Source: Crossaster papposus (lineage: Eukaryota > Echinodermata > Asteroidea > Velatida > Solasteridae). Taken from it: a stretch of DNA of 64,000 nt. Location of the stretch: contig JBAIAA010000544.1 of assembly GCA_037893245.1 (NCBI GenBank), forward strand, positions 310,001 to 374,000, given 5' to 3'. Shown piece by piece: positions 11,095-22,180 of the stretch (position 1 is the stretch's first letter; every line of letters begins with the position of its first letter). The notes below the pieces were generated by a model. The model saw only the letters and a list, made by a program, of their open reading frames with translations. It made no database searches and had not been told where the DNA came from. A program made the translations under genes and the position numbers.

Positions 11095-11290
11095 AGTAAC
11101 TTTTTCTCTTTACGGTTCTTTTTCGCGAACTTGCGTGTCTTTTTAGCGGCCTTGCGTGTCTCTTTTGCGATGGTGCGTTTTTCTTTTGCGGTAGTGCGTT
11201 TCTCTTTTGCGGTAGTGCGTTTCTCTTTCGCGGAGGTGCGCTTCTTATTCACGGTAGTGCGTTTCTCTTTTATGGTAGCGTGTGTCTCTC
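11095..11290 (-). repeat. 21-bp minisatellite encoding K-E-K-R-T-T-A
   Basis: Tandem copies of about 21 bp (core GCGTTTCTCTTTTGCGGTAGT on the plus strand). On the minus strand they read as repeated KEKRTTA-type heptads, grading into AKKTRK variants, in an 89-codon open frame (11073-11342). No promoter or start context supports real translation. Confidence 0.8.
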
Positions 11291-11344
11291 TATTTCGAGG
11301 GAAAATATCGTTTTTGTTCACAGGGGTGTATTTCCCTGTCACTA

Positions 11345-13325
11345 TGATTAAGTGGCGGCCACTACTTAGTCACTCGGTGTCGCGACTTATTCTCTTATAT
11401 AGACTTTGGAGCTAATTTAAAATTGACGGTAGGCCTACTGTAAACTCCTGAAAGAGAGTTGAGATACCATGAAAGAGAAACGGAACCACCGTGAAGAGAA
11501 ACACATCTCCGTCAAAAAAAGAGGTACCTGGCCCTAACGGCCTTCCTTACGTTTCTCATTTTGCATAGTCTTTCACGAATACATAATTTATTTGTATAGA
11601 GCTTGTGTTTAGTCAGCATGATTACAAATTAATGTGTACGCTGCGTGTCCTTGCGCGGCAATAACAATAGATGACACTTCCCTTGCGATTGATGAAGGTG
11701 CTTCATTAAAGACGTATACTGTCCGTGGTATGTTTGTGTTTCATCAAAATAAAAATTGTCAAATTTCATTTGGTTTTGTTCTAGCATTATAAAGGTTATT
11801 CACTTAAGACATCGACAATTTGGCGTTTGGATACGAAATATTTTCTCCGCAAAATGTTTAATTAGTTTAGGGCATTGAGTTCTCGCAAAGTAGACTGGGT
11901 CCAGCCTCATATCATGAGTCGATAATGTAGAGTTCGTGAACCAGTCTATTCGCAGAGTGGATCTCTGATTGTAAAAGCAGCCATAACAAAGATGTTTGTA
12001 AGACGATTGCGAACGTTTAAGTAATTTTAGTAATTTAAGTAATTTTATATTAACCATGGTAATTGGTCAGTTACGACCAAGGCAACGAGTCCTGAGGTAA
12101 AATTTTAGTCGAGATGAAGAATGGTGGAGCTAGCTATACCTACGGGCTACGGTGCTAAAAATAAATGGATTATTGTGATTTCCTAGCTAGGCAACCAGGA
12201 GAATCGTTCTAATGGGCCGAATAGGAAAAAACATATGTAACCTATCAAGCGCATGTACAATATACAAAACACACACACAGAAGGGAACGTTTAATATTAA
12301 CCCGCCAATGTGTTCTAAGTTAACGTCAAAATTTCTAATTTGAGTTTGAACAGGTGGCAGAAAATATTTGACTTGAGAATGGTTAGAATCCAACCTTGAG
12401 AGCCAATAAACGGTATCATTAAAACGATAACGACGCAAGCCATGTGCGCGTGAAGTCTAATCTGAAATCGGAAAACCGACAGTAAACCACGTGAATTTGG
12501 AAGAGTAACCAGCATCTTGTTGAATTGGTTCAGAAATTACATACGTAAAAACGTATTGCTTTAATTTTGTTTACAGTCAAGTGATGTTTCACTGGAATTG
12601 TTCGCTCCTGAGAATCAAGAACCACCCAGCTTGGAAAATAACGCCAATGGTAAATGAACTCTTTGTAGACTTAATAATTGTCAATGTAAAAACAGATTGG
12701 GTTAAAATGGCCAATGTCATAGCTGGACATATTTTGTCCATTCCAATGGTTATGTTTACCCAAATATTGCTTAAAATAACCAACATCGTTGGTTAGTCAT
12801 AGTGGTCAAAATAACCAATGATATTGGTTATTTTGATCTTGATATTGGTTATTTTGGTTAAGATGACCAATATTATTGGACACCAATGGAGAGTTTTTTC
12901 AACCATTTTTGTTGTTGCCAATTTCACATTTAATGAAAATATGTCACTGTTAAATCCATGTTGCAAGTACACAACCCTCAAGAGATTTTGTATGATGAAA
13001 ATTATCATAAATACAAGGTATTGGGGCCTGATGGTGGTGACTGGTTAATCTACCCTGATATCTTTTCACGAAAAGAGGGGTGCAGATCGCAAATAAAACA
13101 TGTACAACCGAAAATACTGTACCATAATGGAATACTTATCCGAATTAATTCACAAGATTATTTTCTGTTATGTCGTTGCCACCCTCTATTAAATATTATA
13201 AAATTATAACCCCCAAGAACATCGTCCAAAGGTGGTGTACCAAATACGAACAAGGTATAATTAACAGCGTTCTCATGTTGTGTATAAATAACGTACAAAT
13301 TTGTCTCCCTTTTCCTTTTCTCTAG
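11345..13325. other. Intronic/intergenic DNA, with a repeat at 12640-12900
   Basis: No exon is recognised. At 12640-12900 there are many short, partly palindromic copies of ACCAAT/ATTGGT with TTATTTT spacers. The missing exon implied by phase between 6360 and 13326 could lie here but shows no protein signature. Confidence 0.4.
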
Positions 13326-13667
13326 ATGTTTTTGATATCATCCGAACCACTGAGAAATTCAATACTCGTACTAGTGACTACTTGTCTGTAGTCAGACACG
13401 CCTGCTCTCAGTATGGCATGCAGCTATGTACGTTAGCCCAGCTGTATGACGCCTACCGAGCAGGCTTTGCCGATTACGGATGGGGCTTGATCGACGTTGA
13501 AGGGAGACGCGCCAAGTTGTCACCTTGTAGCCATTGGATACACGACGAGTGTTACTACATCGTGAATGGGAGCGCATACAAGAGCCTCATCCCCAGTAGG
13601 CCCGGGCCTTCTGCCTCTGCTACCGCATTTTGCTGTTCTACCAACCGCACATGCTCAACATCGCCTT
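13326..13667 (+). CDS. Exon encoding a Link-like domain (PAN/Link gene)
   Basis: The acceptor TTTTTCTCTAG ends at 13325. Residues about 20-75 read C-x-x-x-G-M-Q-L-C-T-L-A-Q-L-x-x-A...GLIDVEG, followed by further cysteines. This matches the order of conserved blocks in a Link (hyaluronan-binding, C-type-lectin-fold) domain, although the Trp and Cys spacing is unusual. A Ser/Pro/Cys linker follows. I place the donor at 13668 (GTACGT): the exon then ends in phase 1 and its last base plus the first two of the next exon make a Cys codon. The alternative GTAATG at 13672 breaks the frame. It begins after two bases and so needs an upstream phase-1 exon, which the PAN exon does not supply. Confidence 0.6.
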
Positions 13668-14093
13668 GTACGTAATGCCAGTTTATAGATAGGTGACGGG
13701 GTTGTGCATTTGATGATACAAACATAGAATGTTTTGCACACAGTCAGAGTATGTCATGAGAAAAACATTTGGCTATTTTTCCTTTGAAACAAATATACGT
13801 AAAATCTAAGCAATTCTTTTTTTCTTTTTTAAATGCTGCCATTGCTTGTTATTCTGTTTATATTTGGCCCTATGGCAAAATATATTTTTCATGATATACT
13901 CTGAATGTTTGCCACATTTCGTGCTTGTATCATCAATGGCACAAATCAGCCTTTCTATAGTACAAATCAGTACATTTTTACATTTGGGGGGAAAGACAGA
14001 ATTGAAAACAGGTTTGGTACTAGGGGTTTCGATAGGTATGTTTTATTCAGAAAATGCCATAAACCGTCAGCGTATAACTTTGATTTCTGGCAG

Positions 14094-14266
14094 GCTTGCA
14101 GTGGCAACTCGCGTTCAAGGGGCTGGGAGGCCAGACTACGTCTAACCGTAGCCTGTATGAGATATGGACTGACAATCGCTGGGACTCTACCCTTGAACTT
14201 AAAGACCATTACCGCGACAAGTCTATCTTCGATGCTTGGCGCAACAACAGCAGCAAGCTAAAACTG
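14094..14266 (+). CDS. Exon: first half of a WQL-type C-terminal domain
   Basis: Acceptor TTTCTGGCAG (ends 14093), donor CTG|GTAAGA (14267). The peptide starts CLQWQLAFKG and contains SLYEIWTD...HYR...WRNNSSKLKL. It resembles the first half of an extracellular domain found repeatedly in amphioxus, hemichordate and cnidarian secreted proteins (W-Q-L-x-F-K ... hydrophobic strand ... R-R-F-F-I-N ... G-G-C-x-x-D-x-G-W). No biochemical function is known to me. The exon ends in phase 0. Confidence 0.65.
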
Positions 14267-14281
14267 GTAAGAAAACCATTT

Positions 14282-14744
14282 AGGCCAAATAGCGTAATGC
14301 CATATTATTTTTTTTAAGAAAGGAGGGGGCTCTTTTTTTTTTTTTTTTTTTCTTTAAAATGGCCGCCCGACACATCTTAATTAGAGTTATGTAGTGAACA
14401 TGTCACACCCTATCTTCTAATTTAAAATTAAAACATGGTTCACCCACGATTTCAAAATTCATGTGGGTCGATCATGTATGCACCGTACACGACTACACGT
14501 CACACCCTAGCCTTCCTTTTAGAAAAAAATATTTCCAGAGCATGTACACAGTGATGCTAAAGTCTAAAATACGATCTAAAAATTGTATTATCTTTAAAAA
14601 AAAGAATTATAATAATAATTTTTGTTTTGCCAAAATGGTCAAATTTATCATTTTTTTCAAAAAGGAAAGAAAAAAGAAAAAAGGAGGAGGCCCCCAAAAA
14701 GGAAGCGGGTGGTGACGCTAAACATTTTTTTTTTAATTTGGCCT
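14282..14744. repeat. MITE family R, copy 1
   Basis: Terminal repeats start AGGCCAAAT and end ATTTGGCCT. Inner blocks include CATGTTTAGCGTCA-like complements, GTGGGTCGATCATGTATGCACCGTACACG and AGCATGTACACAGTGATGCTAAAGT. It is shared with 23652-24068 and 50335-51726. It sits 15 bp after the donor at 14267, in the intron where the middle of the C-terminal domain should be encoded. Confidence 0.75.
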
Positions 14745-14845
14745 GTCGTCTTTGATGAAAAAATTAGCCATTCCTAGCGCCATCTTTGGGCGGTGGGTAC
14801 GAATGAAGACTTATTGTTTAGTATTAGTGATCAACCTTGCTGCGC

Positions 14846-15080
14846 CCCCCCCAAAAAAAAAACAAAAAAAACCAAAAAAAACCACCAAAAAACAAAAACA
14901 AAAACCAACCAAACAAACAACAACAACAACAAAAACAAAAACAAAAACCAAACAAACAAACAAACAAACAAACACCCCAACAAACCCAACAAAAACAACA
15001 ACACCACCACCACCCCAACAAACAGACAAACACCCCCCCCCCCCCCCCCAAACAAAAAACAAACAAAAAAACACACGCAC
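14846..15080. repeat. CA/A-rich low-complexity tract with C14
   Basis: About 235 bp of only A and C (AAAACAAACAAAC-type), including a C14 run near 15037. Long open frames across it on both strands are compositional artefacts. Confidence 0.85.
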
Positions 15081-15127
15081 CAAGGCTTTGAACTACATGT
15101 AGCTGCATTTGCGATGGTTTCTCGCAG

Positions 15128-15294
15128 GCCTGGACGACACTTTCTCATCAACGGAGATTATGACTGCGCAGGCGATAGGGGATGGCTTTTCTTTGCTGGG
15201 CCGGAGCCATATTGCCATGGAGTTGAACCGTTCACCATTATGTATAACACCAGGAGATATGTCACGACATGGAGGCACACTATTTCATCACCAG
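15128..15294 (+). CDS. Exon: second half of the WQL-type C-terminal domain
   Basis: The acceptor CTCGCAG ends at 15127, and the donor is CCAG|GTAACG (15295). The peptide begins R-H-F-L-I-N-G-D-Y-D-C-A-G-D-R-G-W and continues with two aromatic strands and PEPYCHG. This is the second half of the domain begun at 14094. It requires a phase-2 exon upstream, but the exon at 14094 ends in phase 0, so the usual middle strand (about 40 residues in relatives) is encoded by an unseen exon or is lost. It ends in phase 1, and the final exon(s) downstream are not recognised. Confidence 0.65.
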
Positions 15295-16725
15295 GTAACG
15301 ATGAAAAGAAATCAGGATTATCCTGCATCTTTCTTTTCGATTGTAAACGCCAGCAACAAACATCGACATCACACACATGTGTCGTGTCAACGTTTGTGCG
15401 CATCATTCACGGATTACAAACCAATACTATAATGGAAAAAAAGTCTCTGAGACATATCTTTGAAAATGACCTTTTATTGTTTTCTTTAAAATGACAGCAA
15501 GTCAGAAGAGTTAATTTCACAAGGAGTTTAGTGTCGGTATAACTTTTAAAACTAGTAATCGTTTAAACCTTTTGGGGGAAAGCTGCAAATGATATACTTT
15601 TCATTGTAAACAACCTAAATAATTGAGAAGTATAGGCCGAAATGCCGCCAAACGCCACTTCCATAACAAAAATGATTTTAATGATATCAAGTGAAAGTTC
15701 TAGTATAAAATAAATCAATTTTTTTTATTTTGGCGGACGGTTAGCGGCTTTTGCGTTTAAACCCTCAAATTGTTTTCTATCGATTAAAATATTTCTGGCG
15801 GAATTATATTTGGCAGGGTATTTTTGACCATTCCGTAAGTTTGTCTCTTGTTAGTTTCAGAGTAACTTTTTTTAATTAATGTATGCATTATGTGAAGGTG
15901 TTGGAATTGCTGACTACGTGACTATCCACGTATCCTGGAGTGAATAGAGGGCTCCATGAGACTGGTACCCATAACACGTTTCTATGCAACAGCACACAGC
16001 TACAGCAGGGAACCTTCTTAGTGGCGCCAAACCTATGGTGTTCTACTCCGGACAGGCAAGCGTCGTAGTTCCGTTTTAGAACAGCCTTCAATCCAACAAA
16101 GGGAATCACACATTCTGCGTGAAAAAGTGTGATATCACACAATACATTATTACACGCTTTACTCTAATTAGCACAATTAATGAATATAGTTTTCATAGCA
16201 ACACAGAAAAGCTTTGCATAACTAATTATATTTTAGTTGACAGAAAGTCAAGTGATTGTAAAAACGCCAACAATAATTGGTTTTCTTTATTTAGATTTAA
16301 TTTATTCATATGTATAAACTAGTATTTAAATGTATTTAAACTCTTTAAATGTAAACCTAATTATCGTTGTTCTGAGGGGAACTCGCAAATTGTTAACATT
16401 GACGTCAAAATTCACGATTTGCGATGTTCCTTCAGAGCCACAATATAAACTTGTCTTTTCTTGCTTCGTGTATTTTGTTTGCATCGTGTTTTTGGTAGAT
16501 AACCATGTCCTGATGACATGATGTTGCAGCGATATATAGAGGGCGCTCGGCGAAATAGTCATGAAAGCGAAAGAGAGGTTTGTTTTGTTGGGGGGGAGGT
16601 AGAGTGACGGTAAACAGCTGAAAATTACACATTTGGCTACACACCGTATGGTAAATTGGCCTGGCAATTAATGTAATTCAATTGAGACTTGTCAGGTGCT
16701 TGGATGTGTAGCACACATACATAAC
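15295..16725. other. Non-coding stretch, nothing recognised
   Basis: It should contain the 3' end of the PAN/Link gene, but no exon with family features or clear splice sites was found. Confidence 0.4.
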
Positions 16726-17271
16726 GGCCAAATTCATAAACGGTGATGATTACCGGATTATTTTAGTCACGTACAACTATTGTACAGTGGCTAAAACAGA
16801 GAAGTGCGCGTGTGGATAAACTCCTGTGATCATCGCAATTCAGTAAGAAAATAATCGGCTGTTTATCCAGCCGTGTACAAGTTCCTGCTTAGCCGATGTT
16901 TAGTGTCTAGCCGTACATCATTCTATTCACAGCGGATTACGTAATATGTTAAATAAAAGGACATATCTATCTTTGAAAACACACATATCGCTGTGCTCTG
17001 CTGATCAGCTCAGTTGACACTAGTGGGAGGGTCGCTATGTCGAAAAAAAACGCGCTAATAATTTTACTCGTGACCAGAAAATGGGTCTCATTGTGTGTGT
17101 AAATGATGGGGAACAGTTCTTCCTGTGCTATTTCAATGATAAACAGCAGCTGATCTAAGCACTCTTTATGAATTCGGGCCTAGATTTTTACGTTCGATTA
17201 TCAACTGTTTATACACAGTTTAGCCTAGTTAATCATGATAAAGGAAAAATCACCGTTTATGAATTTCGCCC
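16726..17271. mobile_element. Non-autonomous DNA transposon (546 bp)
   Basis: The left end GGCCAAATTCATAAACGGTGAT (16726-16747) is reverse-complemented at 17249-17271 (ATCACCGTTTATGAATTTCGCCC) with two differences. The interior is non-coding. No target-site duplication is clear. Confidence 0.65.
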
Positions 17272-17548
17272 AGCGTGTCCAAAATGTCACCCGTAGTTGT
17301 AATGGATGAACATCTAGACAAGAGCCCAATACAAGAGATTCGGACGCAGCCTTATTTACGTCAGGATAAAGCTAATGTGCGCATGTTCAAAATGACGTAA
17401 TAACTATAAACAATGTTAATGACTAGTTCTTATCACCATACTAGCGCCTCAAAATTTGTCTCCTTTTAATATGCATAGCCTAAATCCACCGCACTTTTTT
17501 GGCTAACTTGTGTTTTAAAAGCTCAACAAAATTACATTGTTAACAGTG
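17272..17548. other. Spacer, nothing recognised
   Basis: Non-coding DNA between two inverted-repeat elements. Confidence 0.4.
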
Positions 17549-18589
17549 CCTTGCTACGAAGCTGTCTAAGGGACACGGTGAAAATAAGTATTTTCTCTCA
17601 CTTCAGCTAACTCGTACGTACGAGTTATATGTCGTACGTACGAGTTATATGTCGTACGTACGAGTTATATGTCGTACGTACGAGTTATATGTTGTACGTA
17701 CGAGTTAAATGTCAGACTTACGTCGTACGTACGACATAAGTAGGCCTACGTATGTCGTACGTACGACTTAAATGTCAGACTTATGTCGTACGTACGACAT
17801 AAGTAGGCCTACGTATGTCGTACGTACGACTTAAATGTCAGATTTATGTCGTACGTACGACATAAATGTCAGATTTATGTCGTACGTACGACATAAGTAG
17901 GCCTATGTATATGTCGTACGTACGACTTAAATGTCAGACCTATGTCGTACTTACGACTTAAATGTCAGACTTATGTCGTACGTACGACTTAAATGTCAGA
18001 CTTATGTCGTACGTACGACATAAGTAGGCCTACGCCGCGCGCACCTCATTCGGTAGGGCGACCGTGGAGCTACTCCAATGCTACCAGTACCTAGTAGCAT
18101 TGGAGTAGCTAGCTCCACTGTCGCCCTACCGAATGAGGTGCGCGCGGCGTAGGCCTACTTATGTCGTACGTACGACATAAGTCTGACATTTAAGTCGTAC
18201 GTACGACATAAGTCTGACATTTGAGTCGTACGTACGACATAAGTCTGACATTTAAGTCGTACGTACGACATAGGTCTGACATTTAAGTCGTACGTACGAC
18301 ATATACATAGGCCTACTTATGTCGTACGTACGACATAAATCTGACATTTAAGTCGTACGTACGACATATAAGTAGGCCTACTTATGTCGTACGTACGACA
18401 TAAGTCTGACATTTAAGTCGTACGTACGACATACGTAAGCCTACTTATGTCGTACGTACGTACGTACTGACATCTCGTACGTACGACATATAACTCGTAC
18501 GTACGACATATAACTCGTACGTACGAGTTAGCTGAAGTGAGAGAAAATAATTATTTTCACCATGTCCCCAATACAGCTTCGTACCTTGC
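17549..18589. mobile_element. 1,029-bp foldback (palindromic) element with 6-bp TSD
   Basis: The element at 17555-18583 starts TACGAAGCTGT and ends ACAGCTTCGTA, flanked by CCTTGC on both sides (17549-17554, 18584-18589). Nearly the whole length is one inverted repeat with a 9-base centre (18085-18093). Each arm has an outer unique part (about 50 bp), several 20-bp units with a TCGTACGTACGA core, several units of about 32 bp joining GTCGTACGTACGAC to TTAAATGTCAGACTTAT, AGTAGGCCTACG blocks, and an inner unique 60-bp GC-rich part. The core is itself a palindrome, so each arm can also fold locally. It has no coding capacity. It is a foldback-type non-autonomous transposon; the mobilising enzyme is unknown. 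Confidence 0.85.
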
Positions 18590-19924
18590 AGCTCTATAAA
18601 CTTAATTTAATTACTCTGGTCTTTAGGTTGGTTTTATATTCCACAGCAATTACCAGCGATGATGGCGCACTAGCACACTTTGCACGTGCACGGAAGATAA
18701 TACATGTACTGGCAGTCAATATAATATAACTAGTTTCAAGCGTAAAACACACAATGGGTTGGGCTGGATGATATCACGTCGCGAATCCGCTAAACCCGCG
18801 ATCAATTCTAGCGGAATAAAAAGACCCTCTATTAATATTTGTCCATTATGTATGGTGCAAACTGGCAGCTGGAATCCGTTATTGTACACAGGATATTGTC
18901 AACAGCCAACTGAGTGCCGGCATAAATTTAAACTGTTTTGCTGTTGTACATGTTACACGTAGATAGATATACATGTAATATATACCGGTAGTTGTCGTCG
19001 TTCCGATGTACATACAAGTAGGTAGTAATAATCGCGTCTGTTGCATGCATATTATGATAGTGATCGACTATATATGGGTATAGGCACACTATAATTCTAC
19101 GATAATAAAAGTATCATAATATATGCCTATTGCACATAAATATATATAATTATTTCCGATTTGAGTACATGCAGGTATATTGCATTGCATTGCATTGTCG
19201 CAAATATGTGGGATCGGAAACAATTTAAAACATGTGTTAGTACAGTTTGATTTTATCATGGCGAAATATACAAGTTCATGATATTCAGAGCGTAAATGTA
19301 AACCTTGTATGCATGCACTCGACACTAGCTGCGTTGATACGAGTTTGAAAAGTTTGCAGATGTGTAGGCTAGGCCGGTTAAATACCGTGGTTTTATAGCA
19401 TCATTTTAGAAAAAGATTCTGGGGCGCACCGTACCAGCAGAAACCACCAGAGCGATTCCACCGCGAGATCGCTCTAGTGCCCTCTACCGGCCAACCAGCA
19501 CCGAAGGGAGGGGCGGGTATAAGGGTATGGGGGTGGGAAGAACAAGATGAAAAAAACTCTAAATCTTCAAAAAACGTAGAAAGGAGATGTTTCATGCATA
19601 TAAGGCAGGAACAGTACTCATTTTAAATTTGATCACAATACACTTGTGGAAATAAAGTCACGACAAATGAAGAAAATAACTATATAAGCCATTTAGGTAA
19701 AATTGCCTTATTTGGTACTAGCACATACTAATCCCATAAAACAACATCATACTTGACTGTTTTTGATACCATTTCTTACTAAACCCCGGTATATAATATA
19801 GGCTCTTGCTGTAATTTTTGAAAATGAATGGGTAAGGGGCTTTATATTTTATAGTAAATATACCGGTTTTAATGTAATGTATACAAATGTATACAATTTA
19901 TTTTTTATCCGGAATTCGAAACGA
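18590..19924. other. Non-coding stretch, nothing recognised
   Basis: A short (ATTGC)n run is at about 19180-19197. Short open frames have no family features. Confidence 0.4.
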
Positions 19925-20117
19925 CATGTCATAAGCAAGGCCGGAAATATCTGTTAGCGACTAGCTCGCAGTGATGAGCGAAGGCGAAAATTTCAGGGTG
20001 AGCTACCCCAGGTGTCGGCCTGAATCAATGGTTAAATAAAATGGTTAATAATGGTTAATAAAAAACAATCCTGTGAGTCCGGTCAATGTCAAAATAATCC
20101 CGGGGCGAACTGGTTAA
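19925..20117. repeat. TTAA-flanked MITE (family T), left-truncated copy
   Basis: The right end AATCCCGGGGCGAACTGGTTAA (to 20117) and an inner GCAAGGCCGGAAA...CTGT block match the complete copy at 62986-63217. The left end is degraded. Confidence 0.6.
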
Positions 20118-20393
20118 GAACTGAACACCAACACGGTCTCCACAAGCTAACAAAAGCATCAATTTTCAGATGCCCTCTTTACCCCAACTAGACAAACCAT
20201 ACAGGGACAGGCAAAACAAGGTGAAAAGCTAGCACAATGTCAAAGTGCTTAATATTCATTGCCATCGATTGGCTCTTGTAGAACTGTAACCCAGTGCCTT
20301 AAATTAATTGTCCAACTCGTGAACACCAGGCCACCACAAACCGGAGTAGAAGTAGACAATGGTTTTGTTCTGCCTCTTAAAACAACTTAGTTG

Positions 20394-22180
20394 CCAGGGA
20401 CCTTATTCACGAAGCATCCGCTATTACCGGGTCCGTAACAGCCTTTGCGGATGGCCTAACGGATACGTTAGAATTGTGCTACGCCGTATTCACGAAAGGT
20501 TCCTTTAGGTATCGGTAAAATTGCGGAGCTCCGCTAATAATGGGGTGTCGTTCAACGAGCTGTACGGGTGAATGAAGCGCCTGCGTGAATATGTAACAAT
20601 TCATAAGAGCCTAAAATAAAAATGTAGTCGAATTGTTATGAATCCAAAATACATATGGTAGCTGATTGCGGCCTATCTTTCAAATTCTTGGCGAAAACAA
20701 GATGAATTTCCACAGTGCACTGGTTATTTCCTCAAACTAAGGAACGATTTCGTGAACTTCTTCTGTGAAAGGCATCATACCAATCTATTCTTTGTTTTTG
20801 TTCAAAAACATTCGATTAACACAATCCGGCATCCAAACGAATTTACAGTCATCACAAACACATTTTCGTGCAATAGTAAATAACCCCGAGTTTTATTTGT
20901 TACGATACTTTCACTGACGTCGACCACATTATTTTTTAATGTGCATTATAGAAGGTGGTTGGCAGTGAATTCTAAAGTACTTGAAAATCTGTCAAGAGAC
21001 AATTCTACTTTCTGGATGACAGCACCATTTCACAAGTTTAGAGTTGCATCCAGAAAGATGCGATGGCTCCTGGATGGCAGAGTTCACATACACTTGTAGG
21101 CCTTCTATACTGACACCGTAAACACCTATCTTCGCTATGCAGGCACTGCCACCTCATTTTCCATCTGCCATATTGAACAGTTCCTTCGATGTTCTGTCGG
21201 GTTCTTCGGTGATGAATATTGTGTCGACGTTCTGCATCATCATCATCAGGTTGTGGTACTGGTGTTAGCAGCCATGATCGAAGGGGGTACGCCGAATCGC
21301 CTATAAGTTGACCATCGTTTGCAAGACCATTGGCTAGTTGGTGGTTGAGGTTTGAGTGAGTCCACATAAACGAATCATGGGTCGAGCCTTGCCACTTGGA
21401 AACAATATTGGTGAACTTCTTCTGGTGGTCGCAAACCCCCTGGACATTTATAGCGTGGTAGTTATGTCTGCATATGTATAGGCACCTTCGTCACGTGCAT
21501 GACATTTAATCTGGACAAGTGATCCATCAAGGCATCCCAAAACGTTTGGAATCCGACGATGACGTTCATCGTAGAAACCTTCTTTGATCAGATTCTGACT
21601 GGCTATAGGTTCCTCGGAAATCGAATTATTTGTGGCGAAATTCTTTTAAGGACAGTTGCGACCCGGGTAACAATTCGAGAAGTTAGACGGCTGACTAATT
21701 CCACTTAAATCTCCATTTGTTAATTGGAAAGAAACTTCGGCGAAAAATCGGAGGGCTGTTATGATCTGCGTGGCGGGTATTGCATGCGACCTCTGTGTCG
21801 GATGTTCAACTTGATCACGGATTAAATCTTTCACCTCCAACAGTACATGCCTTGGCATTCGATACCTATTTATCAGTTCCACATCGTCGCAAATGTCCAG
21901 TGGCTGTAACCTATCACGAAATACTCGCTGGCGGCGAAGAGTACGCCTGTTTTCCTCCTCCAGCAGAACCACAAACACTGCAGCCATTTCATGTTAGCGC
22001 TATGCGGAGATCCGTAAGCTTTTAAGGGAACGCTGGAGTTCCCGCAAAACAATTGCCCTTTTACGGACGTGTTCTGCGGATTCGCTATTATGCGGATACT
22101 TCGTGAATGTGGCGCAAACCATAACGGAGGCTTAACGGATCCGTTAAAGCGTGCGGATGCTTTGTGAATAAGGTCCCTGG
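20394..22180 (-). mobile_element. PIF/Harbinger DNA transposon, broken
   Basis: Terminal inverted repeats CCAGGGACCTTATTCACGAAGCATCCGC at the left and the near-exact complement at the right end (22153-22180). The 1,787-bp element carries one minus-strand transposase. Flanking trinucleotides are TTG and TTA, compatible with a 3-bp duplication with one change. No second (Myb-like) gene was seen, so it is incomplete. Confidence 0.85.
21038..21987 (-). pseudogene. Harbinger (HARBI1-like) transposase, frameshifted
   Basis: From ATG at 21985-21987 the N-terminal half reads R-R-x-R-V-F-R-D-R...Y-R-M-P-R-H-V-L-x-E...Q-I-I-T-A-L-R-F-F-A-E-V-S-F-Q-L...GISQPS, the typical helical region of Harbinger transposases. 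After a frame change near 21650 the DDE nuclease follows: GCLDGSLVQIKCH (first Asp, about 21510), GDSAYPLRSWLLTP (second Asp, about 21310), and NIEGTVQYGRWKMR (Glu, about 21190). All three catalytic positions survive, but the frame is broken at least twice, so the copy cannot make a full enzyme. Confidence 0.85.

Noticed and set aside
14752-15102. Long Lys/Gln/Asn/Thr-rich or Cys/Phe/Val-rich open frames on both strands
   Set aside because: They are translations of an A/C-only low-complexity tract with no stops by composition.
17611-18531. CRISPR-like array of regular repeats
   Set aside because: Repeats are self-palindromic, irregular in spacing, mirrored around a centre and inside a TSD-flanked foldback element; the genome is eukaryotic.
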